Part shown: piece after piece, positions 37,484 through 45,967 of the stretch
Numbering within the stretch: the first letter of the stretch is position 1
How the letters are laid out: every line of letters starts with the position of its first letter
From: Emticicia sp031378345
GTDB lineage: Bacteria > Bacteroidota > Bacteroidia > Cytophagales > Spirosomataceae
DNA: 64,000 nucleotides
Assembly (NCBI GenBank): GCA_031378345.1
Contig: JANNDY010000036.1
Span: 1 to 64,000, forward strand
Direction of reading: 5' to 3'
The notes under the pieces: generated by a model
What the model was told of the DNA's origin: nothing
Seen by the model: the letters and a program-made list of their open reading frames with translations, nothing else
Database searches by the model: none
Translations under genes and position numbers: made by a program

Positions 37484-38056
37484 TTAACCGAGGGATTTTT
37501 GTTCAAAAGTGTGATTTTCTCTCTTCAATACTTTTGCTTGCAACATTACCCTTGCCCTACTCAACTGTGATTTTGATGTTCCTTCTGAGATTCCGAGCAT
37601 TTCGCCAATTTCTTGGTGAGTATAGCCCTCAATTGCATAAAGGTTGAAAACTGTGCGATAACCAACGGGCAATTCTTCAATAATTTTCATCAAATCGGCT
37701 GCTTCGAGGTCAGTACTAAACGATGAATCTGAGGTTTCTTCGGTGGCATATTCCAAATCAACGATAATCATTTTTTTGCTTCTGACATACATCAAGGCTT
37801 CGTTTACCATGATTTTGCGTATCCAGCCCTCAAAACTCCCTTGAAATGTAAATTGGTCAATTTTATCAAAAATTCGCATAAAACCATCAATCATTACATC
37901 CTCCGCTTCCATCTTATCACCTACGTAGCGAGTGCAGACCGCCAGCATTTTCGACGAAAACTTTTCGTAAAGTCGAGTTTGTGCTTTGGGGTCTTGCTTC
38001 TGTACGGCTTTTGCCAAGTCGTATTCGTTGCTAAAAAGGGATAAAATTTTTGCCAT
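37484..38056 (-). CDS. ECF-type RNA polymerase sigma factor
   Basis: 190 residues. The sigma-70 region 2 (about 28-93) contains RLYEKFSSKMLAVCTRYVGD, AEDVMIDGFMRIF and the WIRKIMVNEALMYVR segment. Region 4 (about 130-180) contains LPVGYRTVFNLYAIEGYTHQEIGEMLGISEGTSKSQL, a helix-turn-helix for -35 recognition. It has no region 1.1 or 3. As first gene of the sigma, anti-sigma, outer-membrane operon it probably activates its own transcription on an envelope signal. Confidence 0.9.
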   Translation of the reverse strand: MAKILSLFSNEYDLAKAVQKQDPKAQTRLYEKFSSKMLAVCTRYVGDKMEAEDVMIDGFMRIFDKIDQFTFQGSFEGWIRKIMVNEALMYVRSKKMIIVDLEYATEETSDSSFSTDLEAADLMKIIEELPVGYRTVFNLYAIEGYTHQEIGEMLGISEGTSKSQLSRARVMLQAKVLKRENHTFEQKSLG

Positions 38057-38361
38057 AAAGTTTTGCGTTCAATAGCAAGATGCAAAAAAATGGTGAGAGG
38101 GTTGCATGGAATTTACGAATTACGAATTACGAATTACGAGTTACAAACGTAAATTGCTAATTATCAATCATTTACGTATTTTTTTTCTTGAAATATTTTA
38201 TTCTGCATTCTTAATTTTAAAGAATCTTGAGATTTTTTGTGAAAAACTTTGGCACTTTGGCATGAGTCTTGTACTTTTGCAATTCGAATTGAAGGAGGAA
38301 AGAATTAAATTCGTAATCGCAACGGCGAACCGTTCGTAATTCTGAAATCGTAATTCAAAAT
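38057..38361. other. Intergenic region between the sigma-factor gene and tRNA-Cys
   Basis: About 300 bp. It holds the heptanucleotide array at 38112-38146 and a second stretch of related ACGAA/GTAATT words near 38310-38355. The promoters of the sigma operon and of tRNA-Cys should lie here, but I see no exact consensus. Confidence 0.55.
38112..38146. repeat. Heptanucleotide array (ATTACGA)
   Basis: Four or more 7-bp units of TTACGAA/TTACGAG between the sigma-factor gene and tRNA-Cys. Same unit as at 23882-23911. Confidence 0.75.
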
Positions 38362-38432
38362 GGTCCTGTGGCCGAGTGGCTAGGCTCAGCTCTGCAAAAG
38401 CTGCTACAGCGGTTCGAATCCGCTCGGGACCT
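38362..38432 (+). tRNA. tRNA-Cys (anticodon GCA)
   Basis: 71 nt. Acceptor GGTCCTG pairs with CGGGACC (one G-U). The anticodon arm CAGCT-CTGCAAA-AGCTG gives GCA. The T loop is GTTCGAATC, and CCA is not encoded. Confidence 0.95.
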
Positions 38433-38442
38433 CTTAAAATGA

Positions 38443-38471
38443 CAAAAAGCACCTCAAAAGGGTGCTTTTTG
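38443..38471 (+). terminator. Terminator of tRNA-Cys
   Basis: A perfect 11-bp stem (CAAAAAGCACC with GGTGCTTTTTG) and a 7-nt loop, ten bases after the tRNA. Confidence 0.8.
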
Positions 38472-38546
38472 TATGAAAATGCTGTAAAAGTGCATTTGTA
38501 TAAATATAAGGCAAAAAAAACTACGATTGCTCACTTGTTATTTGTC

Positions 38547-38783
38547 ATAACTCATGTTACGCACCCAAGCCCAAAGGGCTTAAACCGCTACGGCGGACCG
38601 TTTGAATAACCGTGAGTGCAACTCATGCTTTGAAAGAAATGTAAGCTCCAACCCTAAGTGGGTTGAACAATAGCGGTTCAACCAACTTCAGGGTTGGGGG
38701 CTTCCTGCCTTATTTTCTCTCCGAATTTCATTCGGGGCTATTCAGGTTGAAGTCTTTCAGACTTCGTGCGTTACATGAGATAT
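38547..38783. mobile_element. MITE-like structured element with terminal inverted repeats
   Basis: A 237-bp, GC-rich, non-coding segment bounded by AACTCATGTTACGCAC at the left and an inverted GTGCGTTACATGAGAT at the right (14 of 16 match). Inside are several hairpins: AAGCCC/GGGCTT (38567-38581), nested CCAACCCT/AGGGTTGG around GGTTGAAC/GTTCAACC, and GAAGTC/GACTTC near the right end. The left end recurs at 16118-16134. There is no transposase, so it would move in trans or be a remnant. It fills most of the gap 38433-38820. Confidence 0.7.
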
Positions 38784-38820
38784 TAATACGAACAAGAGAA
38801 TACCTCATAGAAATATAAGT

Positions 38821-39477
38821 TCAAAGCTCCGCAATTATAGTTTCGCCACCCACAGGTTTGTCATCAAGTTTTACTAAAATTTTGGCATCTAAAGGCAAGA
38901 AAATATCAATTCTTGAACCAAATTTTATAAAACCAAACTCCGAACCTTGCTCAACGGTTTGTCCTTCTTTTACATACCAACAAATTCTGCGAGCCAAAGC
39001 CCCAGCAATTTGACGGAACAAAACCTCTGTACCATTAGCGTGTTTTACCACAATAGTCGTTCGCTCATTTTCTGTGCTGGATTTAGGGTGCCAAGCTACC
39101 AAATATTTTCCTGCATGATATTTGAAGTAAGAAACCACGCCCGCAATTGGGTTGAAGTTAATATGAACATTGAGTGGCGACATGAAAATAGAAACTTGTC
39201 GGCGTGGACCTTTGAAATATTCTGTTTCGACAACTTCTTCAATTACTACTACTTTTCCGTCAGCTGGTGCAATCACATGCTTTGGGTTTATAATTGTTGT
39301 TCGTGTCGGTTTACGAAAAAATTGAACAACAATTACAAATAAAAAAATACTTGCGATAAGTAATAATGTATGTACAATTTCTTGTTCGGGCAAAAAGTAT
39401 CTCAAAATTACATTTATAAGCAATAAGGCAATTATTGTCAATGAAATCGTTCCTGTACCTTCTTTATGAAGCGTCAT
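38821..39477 (-). CDS. psd: Phosphatidylserine decarboxylase (short PSD-A type)
   Basis: 218 residues, the length of the short membrane-associated class. Two hydrophobic segments near the N-terminus (about 10-28 and 34-50) anchor it. VIAPADGKVVVIEEV and SIFMSPLNVHINFNPIAGVV are conserved blocks. The self-cleavage site is FGSR near residue 185, where the serine becomes the pyruvoyl group of the alpha chain. It makes phosphatidylethanolamine from phosphatidylserine. No pssA gene is adjacent. Confidence 0.92.
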   Translation of the reverse strand: MTLHKEGTGTISLTIIALLLINVILRYFLPEQEIVHTLLLIASIFLFVIVVQFFRKPTRTTIINPKHVIAPADGKVVVIEEVVETEYFKGPRRQVSIFMSPLNVHINFNPIAGVVSYFKYHAGKYLVAWHPKSSTENERTTIVVKHANGTEVLFRQIAGALARRICWYVKEGQTVEQGSEFGFIKFGSRIDIFLPLDAKILVKLDDKPVGGETIIAEL

Positions 39478-39597
39478 TTTATGAGGTGTTTAGTTTTTTA
39501 GAACTGCAAATATAATCAAACAATGTTTTTACGTTATCTTCACGGCTCAAATATTTATTATACGTGTAAACAAGCTGTGGATAAATAGCTGTTTCAC

Positions 39598-42201
39598 GTG
39601 AGAAAACCTCTTCATATTTTTATGCAAAAATTCTTTTTTTGGCACAACTGGTTGAAAACCGAACGATTTAGCTTTCTTTCTTTTTTAACAATTCTTCTTT
39701 TTTCTATCGCTCTTTTAGGAATTTATTGGTTTCGTGGACTCGAAAATGTGCTACATTGGGACATTTTGAGCGAACTTGATGAAATTCCAACAATTTTAGA
39801 TACGTTTTCAGATGGAAAGTTGAAATTTACTGTCAATGGGAATGCTTATATAGTAAAAGAACGTTTTTTAGCATCGGCAATGTCAGTAAATATGTTTGCT
39901 TATTATGCGTTTTTAGGTTTATTTCTTTTAGGTTTGAATCTTTTGCTTGTAGCTTTTTCGAGCATGAGCCGATATTGGTTTTTGGGCGGAATGATTATTT
40001 TGGCAGGAGTTTTAATAACTTTTCACTTAGAAAATATCTTTAATATCACCAATCAAGTTGCTTTTCTGGCAGCCTTTGGAGTTTTTGCTGGTTTGGCTTT
40101 TTATTACAATACGTTCGCTCCGCAAGTAAGTTTTCTCAAAAAGCTATTATCCTTCTTAGTTTTGACAATCTCAGTAATATTTTTAGTTGCTTTTTCTGCA
40201 AAAATCCAGCAGCCAGTTTTGGCAATTGCTTCTTATGGTTTACTTTCTGCAATTTTTCTGACAGCAATTTTTATTATTTTTATTTCGCATGAGATCCTGT
40301 CAAGTTTGGTTTGGGTGGTTTCAAATTCGGGTGTGAAAAATCGAAATCATTTGCCACAATTTCTTATCATTTCAAGCATTTATTTGCTAAATATTTTGTT
40401 GATTTATCTCGAAAAATCTCAATATATAGATTGGAACATTTTGTCAATAAATCCTTTGGTTTTGTACACATTTTCGCTTGTTTTGGGAGTTTTTGGCTTT
40501 AGAGAGTATTGTGAACAAGCAAATTTTGTTAATTTCCGTACTATTGGTTCGTGGCTTTTCTTGGGAATGGCAATTATTTCTACTGCAACAATTGGTTTTG
40601 CTTACGCCACTGCTAACGACCCACTTATTGAAGCAATCGAAGATTTTATTTCTTACACACATTTGGCTGTTGGTTTGGCGTTTTTCTTTTATATTTTGGT
40701 CAATTTTATTCAACCACTACAAAAAGGGTTGGAAGTTCATAAGATAATTTATAAGCCAAAGTTTTTTGAATTAATGCTTTTCAGAATGGCGGCAATTGTT
40801 TTGATTTTTATGCTTATTTCTTCTAAAAACTATTTTAATTATTACCAAACAAAGGCAGGTTATTATAATGTAATTGGAGATTTTTATACTGCCCAAAATG
40901 ATATACCCTATGCCGAAACGTTTTATAAAGAAGCACTCCATTTTGATGTCCGAAATCATAAATCTAATTATGCTTTGGCAACTTTGGCAATGAACGCCAA
41001 CGACAAAGAAAACACTGGTTTTTTCTTGAAAAATGCTTTAGAGAAAAACCCAAGCCCCTTTGCCTACGTTGGTCTGAGTAAAGTTTTGCAGGAAAAAGAC
41101 ATGTTTTTTGATGCTTTGTTTAATATGCAAGAAGGAGTGAAAAAATTCCCGAAAAACCAACAATTACTAACAAATATTGCCTTTTTGTATGAAAAATCAA
41201 AGATTCCAGATTCAACATTTTACTATTTAAATTTGGCAAAAACACATTGTTCGGATTGTGATTTGGCAGAATCTAATTTATTAGCTTTTCAATTAAAACA
41301 TGGTGAAAAAGATTCGCTTTATAAAGTATTAAGACCATCTGACCCGAAGATTGGAGGCGATAATCGAGCAACTAAAAGTATGAGTCTTCGAGCAAATCGA
41401 GCAGCAGCAGATAAGTTTTTAAGGCAACCCGCCTCAACAAATATTGAATTATCAAAAGATTCGACGTTAAATGTGAGCCAATTTGCTATGCTTTATAATT
41501 TGTCCTCTTTCAATAATCGTCAGTTTCCTTATTCAAGTAAAGATTTGCAAAATATTCAACGAAAAGAAGCAAATAATTCATTTTATGAAGACTTAGAATT
41601 TGCGATTTCGGCAAGGAACTTTTTCAAAGAAAATAAATTAGAAGGCTTAAAACAGCTTTCAGTTTTGGCACAAGATTCTACAAAACACAAACCTTTATAT
41701 AATCAGGTTGTAGGAATGTGGTTTTTGCAACAGGGTGTTTATGACAAAGCAATCGCATATCTGAGTAAAGCTGGGGATATTTCTTCGGTAGAAATTTTAC
41801 AAAAGCAAGATTACAAAAAAATAATTACCGCCTTTCAAAAGGAACAAGCAACTGAATTGTTGAAAAATGTCAAAACCAAAACAGATTTTGATAAAGTTTT
41901 GGCACAAAATCCACTAAATCCTATAATTTTAAATAAAACTCTTGATTTTTATAATATAAGTCTGAAAAAGCCAAATGATGCATATAACTTCATTTTTAGA
42001 GCCACCGAGTTGAATGATAATTCCGTAGAATTATGGAAACTTTATGTCCAACAATCGCTCAAAATCGGCATGACAGACTACGCCGAAGATGGTTTATTAA
42101 AGCTAAAACAATTGACAACCCCTGCCGATTATCAAGCGTTTCTTTCCACCTATCAAGCCCAAAAAGCATTGATGGAAAAAAGTAAGGATGGCTTTAATTG
42201 A
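39598..42201 (+). CDS. Large membrane protein with C-terminal TPR-like repeats
   Basis: 867 residues from a GTG at 39598; an ATG at residue 9 (39622) is a possible alternative start. The first 415 residues contain about ten hydrophobic membrane segments. The remaining part is helical, with TPR-like repeats (AGYYNVIGDFYTAQNDIPYAETFYKEALHF, then further units to about residue 860). The TPR part probably faces one aqueous side and binds a partner. I do not recognise the family. An ABC ATPase gene follows by 83 bp, but the two need not be functionally linked. Confidence 0.72.
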   Translation: MRKPLHIFMQKFFFWHNWLKTERFSFLSFLTILLFSIALLGIYWFRGLENVLHWDILSELDEIPTILDTFSDGKLKFTVNGNAYIVKERFLASAMSVNMFAYYAFLGLFLLGLNLLLVAFSSMSRYWFLGGMIILAGVLITFHLENIFNITNQVAFLAAFGVFAGLAFYYNTFAPQVSFLKKLLSFLVLTISVIFLVAFSAKIQQPVLAIASYGLLSAIFLTAIFIIFISHEILSSLVWVVSNSGVKNRNHLPQFLIISSIYLLNILLIYLEKSQYIDWNILSINPLVLYTFSLVLGVFGFREYCEQANFVNFRTIGSWLFLGMAIISTATIGFAYATANDPLIEAIEDFISYTHLAVGLAFFFYILVNFIQPLQKGLEVHKIIYKPKFFELMLFRMAAIVLIFMLISSKNYFNYYQTKAGYYNVIGDFYTAQNDIPYAETFYKEALHFDVRNHKSNYALATLAMNANDKENTGFFLKNALEKNPSPFAYVGLSKVLQEKDMFFDALFNMQEGVKKFPKNQQLLTNIAFLYEKSKIPDSTFYYLNLAKTHCSDCDLAESNLLAFQLKHGEKDSLYKVLRPSDPKIGGDNRATKSMSLRANRAAADKFLRQPASTNIELSKDSTLNVSQFAMLYNLSSFNNRQFPYSSKDLQNIQRKEANNSFYEDLEFAISARNFFKENKLEGLKQLSVLAQDSTKHKPLYNQVVGMWFLQQGVYDKAIAYLSKAGDISSVEILQKQDYKKIITAFQKEQATELLKNVKTKTDFDKVLAQNPLNPIILNKTLDFYNISLKKPNDAYNFIFRATELNDNSVELWKLYVQQSLKIGMTDYAEDGLLKLKQLTTPADYQAFLSTYQAQKALMEKSKDGFN

Positions 42202-42284
42202 TTCTATAAATTTGAATTAGTAAAAACCTAAATGCGTTATGCTTCCAAATTCAGCTTCGCACAAAAACCAACAGTAGTCTGGGT

Positions 42285-43022
42285 ATGAAAATCATTGAAA
42301 CAACCAATATTTCAAAACGCTACATCATGGGTAGCGAAATTATTGATGCCTTAAAATCGGTTACGATTTCGGTCAATAAAGGTGAATATGTAGCATTTAT
42401 GGGTCCTTCTGGTTCAGGAAAATCTACTTTAATGAATATTATTGGTTGTTTGGACTCCCCAACGGGCGGAAAATATATATTAAATAACCACGACGTAAGC
42501 AGCATGAGTGATAACGAATTGGCAGAAATCCGAAACAAAGAAATTGGCTTCGTATTTCAGACATTCAACTTGCTTCCACGTCAATCTGCTCTTGAAAATG
42601 TGGCTTTGCCGCTTATATATGCAGGCTATACAAAATCGCAACGCACCGAAAAAGCAATGCTTACGCTTAAAAATGTTGGCTTAGATAATAGAGCTCATCA
42701 CAAACCTAATGAACTTTCGGGGGGGCAACGCCAGCGTGTAGCTATTGCTCGTGCCTTGGTCAATGACCCAAGTATTTTGCTTGCCGATGAGCCTACGGGT
42801 AATTTGGACTCACGAACTTCGTATGAAATTATGGAGCTTTTTGATGAACTATATTCTAAAGGAAATACCATAGTAATGGTTACACACGAAGAAGATATTG
42901 CAAAATATGCTCATAGAATCATTCGCTTGCGTGACGGTTTGGTAGAGTCTGACACAAATAACCTAAACCCAACGAATCCACGAGAAATGGCAAAGATTTT
43001 TGCTGAAAAAATGCAGGAGTAA
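42285..43022 (+). CDS. ABC transporter ATP-binding protein (MacB/LolD type)
   Basis: 245 residues. Walker A is GPSGSGKST (40-48), the Q-loop is FVFQTFNLLP, the signature is LSGGQRQRV (near 144) and Walker B is LLADEPTGNLDS. The features NLLP and GNLDS place it in the MacB/LolD/FtsE class that powers lipoprotein release or FtsX-type mechanotransmission. No permease gene is next to it, so the partner must be elsewhere. The C-terminal extension after residue 220 (ESDTNNLNPTNPREMAKIF) is family-variable. Confidence 0.9.
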   Translation: MKIIETTNISKRYIMGSEIIDALKSVTISVNKGEYVAFMGPSGSGKSTLMNIIGCLDSPTGGKYILNNHDVSSMSDNELAEIRNKEIGFVFQTFNLLPRQSALENVALPLIYAGYTKSQRTEKAMLTLKNVGLDNRAHHKPNELSGGQRQRVAIARALVNDPSILLADEPTGNLDSRTSYEIMELFDELYSKGNTIVMVTHEEDIAKYAHRIIRLRDGLVESDTNNLNPTNPREMAKIFAEKMQE

Positions 43023-43180
43023 CATTATAAATAAAGTCGATAGATTTAGAGCAACTCATCTATCAATAATTTAGATTTATCATTAAAATCTCTTATTTTT
43101 TCAGAAAAAGCGAATATTTAAAAACTAAAATGCAATTTTTATCGTTTATATTCATATATCTCAACACAAATTCTAAGTAA

Positions 43181-43669
43181 ATGAAAAAAGGATTATTATT
43201 TTTTGCTCTATTGCTGACAGTCGGCACATTATCTTTTGCTCAACCAAGCCCTGCGGCTGTTGCCGAAAGTGCCAACGTAAAAGTTACTTACGGACAACCC
43301 TCTAAAAAAGGAAGAGTTGTTTTTGGCGGTTTAGAAAAATTTGGAACAGTTTGGCGTACAGGTGCTAATGGAGCAACCGAAATTACTTTCAAAAAAGATG
43401 GGAAATTTGGTGGAAAAGCAGTAAAAGCTGGCACATATTCACTTTTCTCGAAATTAGGCGAAAAAGAATGGACAATTATTTTGAATAGCGAATTGAAACA
43501 ATGGGGTGCTTATGGTTATGATAAAATCAAAGACAAAAACGTTGCAGAGGTAACCGTTCCTGTAAAAACATTAAAAGACGTAGTAGAGAAATTAACAATC
43601 ACTACTGACGACAAGACTTTAACCATTTCCTGGGATACGACAAGTGTTGCCGTTCCTATGGAGTTTTAG
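43181..43669 (+). CDS. Exported DUF2911 protein
   Basis: 162 residues with a Sec signal peptide (about 1-20, ending SFAQ). The DUF2911 pattern is clear: VTYGQPSKKGRVVFGGLEKFGTVWRTGANGATEITF and KAGTYSLF. The fold is a beta-sandwich of unknown function, widespread in Bacteroidota. It is monocistronic, and a good terminator follows at 43691-43719. Confidence 0.88.
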   Translation: MKKGLLFFALLLTVGTLSFAQPSPAAVAESANVKVTYGQPSKKGRVVFGGLEKFGTVWRTGANGATEITFKKDGKFGGKAVKAGTYSLFSKLGEKEWTIILNSELKQWGAYGYDKIKDKNVAEVTVPVKTLKDVVEKLTITTDDKTLTISWDTTSVAVPMEF

Positions 43670-43690
43670 GGTTTAGGTAAGTGTAGTAAT

Positions 43691-43719
43691 AAAAAGCCGA
43701 GGTTTTGCCTCGGCTTTTT
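43691..43719. terminator. Terminator between convergent genes
   Basis: A perfect 12-bp stem (AAAAAGCCGAGG with CCTCGGCTTTTT) and a 5-nt loop, with A- and T-runs. Confidence 0.9.
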
Positions 43720-43734
43720 TTGTGGCTTTTTATT

Positions 43735-43783
43735 TAGCCCTCCCTATCGGGGAGGGTTGGGCGACCGTCGCTCGGTGGGGCTA
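43735..43783. repeat. Palindromic element supplying the S9 peptidase C-terminus
   Basis: A GC-rich segment bounded by TAGCCC and GGGCTA with an inner CCCTCCC/GGGAGGG hairpin. On the minus strand it encodes the last dozen residues and the stop codon of the S9 peptidase. Its ATCGGGG core and AGC/GCT ends resemble the element at 58782-58886. Confidence 0.65.
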
Positions 43784-45900
43784 ATAAATCTCTCAAAAAA
43801 CTCATAAATACGTAGCATACGGTCAATTCTTTGGCGAACGTTTCCTGTGCGAGAAAGTTCGTGCGTTGCTCCTGGCATTCTTACGTATTCTACTTCTTTG
43901 CCCATAATTTTCATAGATTTATACATCATTTCACTTTGAATAGGCCCTGTTCTGAGGTCGTTTTCTCCATGTTTAATAAGCAAGGGAGTACGAATGTTTT
44001 GTACGAAAGTATAAGGCGAATTTGACGACAAAACGCCCTCAGTTCTATCATTCCAAGGGAAATTGAAGTAACTCGGAATCAAACGCCAAGCATTTCCTTC
44101 ACCCAAAAAGGTAGTTAAATCATAAACGCCACGTTGAGCAAATGCTGCCTTGAAACGATGGTCATGCCCAACAATCCAAGCTGTAAGATAACCTGCGTAA
44201 GAGCCACCAGTAATTACTTGGCGAGAAGTATCAACCCAAGCTTGTTTTGCTGCATCGGTTTCGGCAGCGAGTACATCTTCAGCGGGGCCAGTTCCCCAAT
44301 CTTTGATATTAGCACGCAAGAAATCTAAACCATAACCGCCCGAACCACGTGGATTGGCATAAACTACACCATAGCCTTGCGAACAAAAATATTGAAATTC
44401 ATGCCACATCGAAAATTCTCCCGGCCCCCACATGGCAGTTGGACCACCGTGCATATTGAGTAATAATGGATATTTTTTCCCAGCTTCAAAATTGCTTGGT
44501 TTCATAATCCAATACTCAACTTTTTGTCCCTTTGTATTGGTATAAATTCGTTTTTCAGGAAAACTCAGGGCTTTGTTTTTCACCCAATCATTTACAGAAG
44601 TGAGTTTTTGGGCATTTTTCATCTGCAAATCTGCCACATAAAGCTCATTTGGATTTACTACTTCGGTTTTGGCATAAACAACTTTATCAGCAGAAACATC
44701 GAACCCTAAAATTCCTGAGTCAAAATCGGTCAATTGTTCGGTTTTCAAGGTTTTTGAATCAAGGCGAAACATCGGCTGCCCACCATTGGATTGTGCTGTG
44801 AAATAAATATATTTTGAATCTTTCGACCAAATTAACTGACTAATCGAACGGTCAAATTTTACAGCTTGTGGGTTACTTCCATCAGCGTTTGCAATAAATA
44901 ATTCTGCAATATTTACTCCTTCCGAAAATGATTTTGTAAACAAAATATTTTTTCCATCGGGCGAAAACAAAACATTATTAAATGATTTGCCTTTTTCACT
45001 CAAAAATACTTTTTTTGAGCCATTTGTATTGATTATCAGCATTTTAGAACTTTGTTCGCGGTCGGGGTGTTGCAAAGAATCTAAGTCTGTTGATGCCAAA
45101 ATCTGACCATTTTCGAGCCAAGTTCCACCATTATAACTCGAAAAACCTTTGGTAATAGGAGTAGCTTTTGCCCCTTCTTTTACATCAATCACAAAAATAT
45201 GGTTGAATGAAAGTTCAGGTTGCGTAGTAGCTTCGCCTTGAAAAGTTAGGCGATTGAAAACCTTCGCTTTTTTGTCTTCCACATCTTTATCCAAATAGGC
45301 ACGAATCTCCTCAATTGTACCATCTGGATTTGGTTTAATGCCTTTAGTTGGCTTCAAAAATTCATTGTTCTTGAAACCAGGTTTTTCTAATGACCAAAAA
45401 GGAACACCTTTTGAAGGATTTAGCAAAGAATCTTTCAAAAGTTCTGTCAAAGAAAGATTTGCACTAAACGAAATCTTTGAGCCATCTTTTGACCAATTGG
45501 GGCTTGATGCTCCATATTTCAAATCAGTTAACTGGAAAGCCTCGCCACCATCAAGCGGCATGACAAAAATCTGAGATTTTCCTTTGACATTTCTATTAAA
45601 AGCAATTTGCTTTGAATCTGGCGACCAAACGGCACTACTAACACTTTCTGAGCCACGAGTGAGTTGTCTAACTGACTGAAAATCAGTTAAGTACATATGA
45701 ACACGGTAGTCATATTCAAGTTTGTTTTCTTCGTTTGGCTCAGAAGTTTTTACTGCAAAAATTGCTTTCTTGCCATCAGGCGAAACCGCAATTGTGCCAA
45801 TTTGCTTGATTCGGGTAAGGTCAGTTACGACAACTTTTTCTTTGCCTATTTGGGCAAAAATGGCGTTAGAAATTAAAAGAAGGGTTAGAAAAATTCTCAT
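43744..45900 (-). CDS. S9 family peptidase (prolyl oligopeptidase type), exported
   Basis: 718 residues with a signal peptide (about 1-17, ending IFAQ). A seven-bladed propeller-like part (about 30-440, repeated WSxDxKxIxF blocks such as WSPDSKQIAFNRN) is followed by the alpha/beta-hydrolase domain (about 460-710). The catalytic triad is visible: Ser567 in GGSYAGY, Asp in KHGENDLRTG and His in PGATHELSR. It cleaves oligopeptides as a dipeptidyl or acylaminoacyl peptidase, probably in the periplasm. The last residues (SPTERRSPNPPR) come from an inserted palindromic element, so the ancestral end was near EFFERF. Confidence 0.9.
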   Translation of the reverse strand: MRIFLTLLLISNAIFAQIGKEKVVVTDLTRIKQIGTIAVSPDGKKAIFAVKTSEPNEENKLEYDYRVHMYLTDFQSVRQLTRGSESVSSAVWSPDSKQIAFNRNVKGKSQIFVMPLDGGEAFQLTDLKYGASSPNWSKDGSKISFSANLSLTELLKDSLLNPSKGVPFWSLEKPGFKNNEFLKPTKGIKPNPDGTIEEIRAYLDKDVEDKKAKVFNRLTFQGEATTQPELSFNHIFVIDVKEGAKATPITKGFSSYNGGTWLENGQILASTDLDSLQHPDREQSSKMLIINTNGSKKVFLSEKGKSFNNVLFSPDGKNILFTKSFSEGVNIAELFIANADGSNPQAVKFDRSISQLIWSKDSKYIYFTAQSNGGQPMFRLDSKTLKTEQLTDFDSGILGFDVSADKVVYAKTEVVNPNELYVADLQMKNAQKLTSVNDWVKNKALSFPEKRIYTNTKGQKVEYWIMKPSNFEAGKKYPLLLNMHGGPTAMWGPGEFSMWHEFQYFCSQGYGVVYANPRGSGGYGLDFLRANIKDWGTGPAEDVLAAETDAAKQAWVDTSRQVITGGSYAGYLTAWIVGHDHRFKAAFAQRGVYDLTTFLGEGNAWRLIPSYFNFPWNDRTEGVLSSNSPYTFVQNIRTPLLIKHGENDLRTGPIQSEMMYKSMKIMGKEVEYVRMPGATHELSRTGNVRQRIDRMLRIYEFFERFISPTERRSPNPPR

Positions 45901-45967
45901 ATTTGATTGTTTTGAAGTTTATTTTTAATGGTTGAGTTGAAAATGGTAATTTGGGTATTAATATAGC

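Noticed and set aside
38376..38609. Small open frame starting within tRNA-Cys
   Set aside because: It crosses the tRNA, its terminator and the repeat element.
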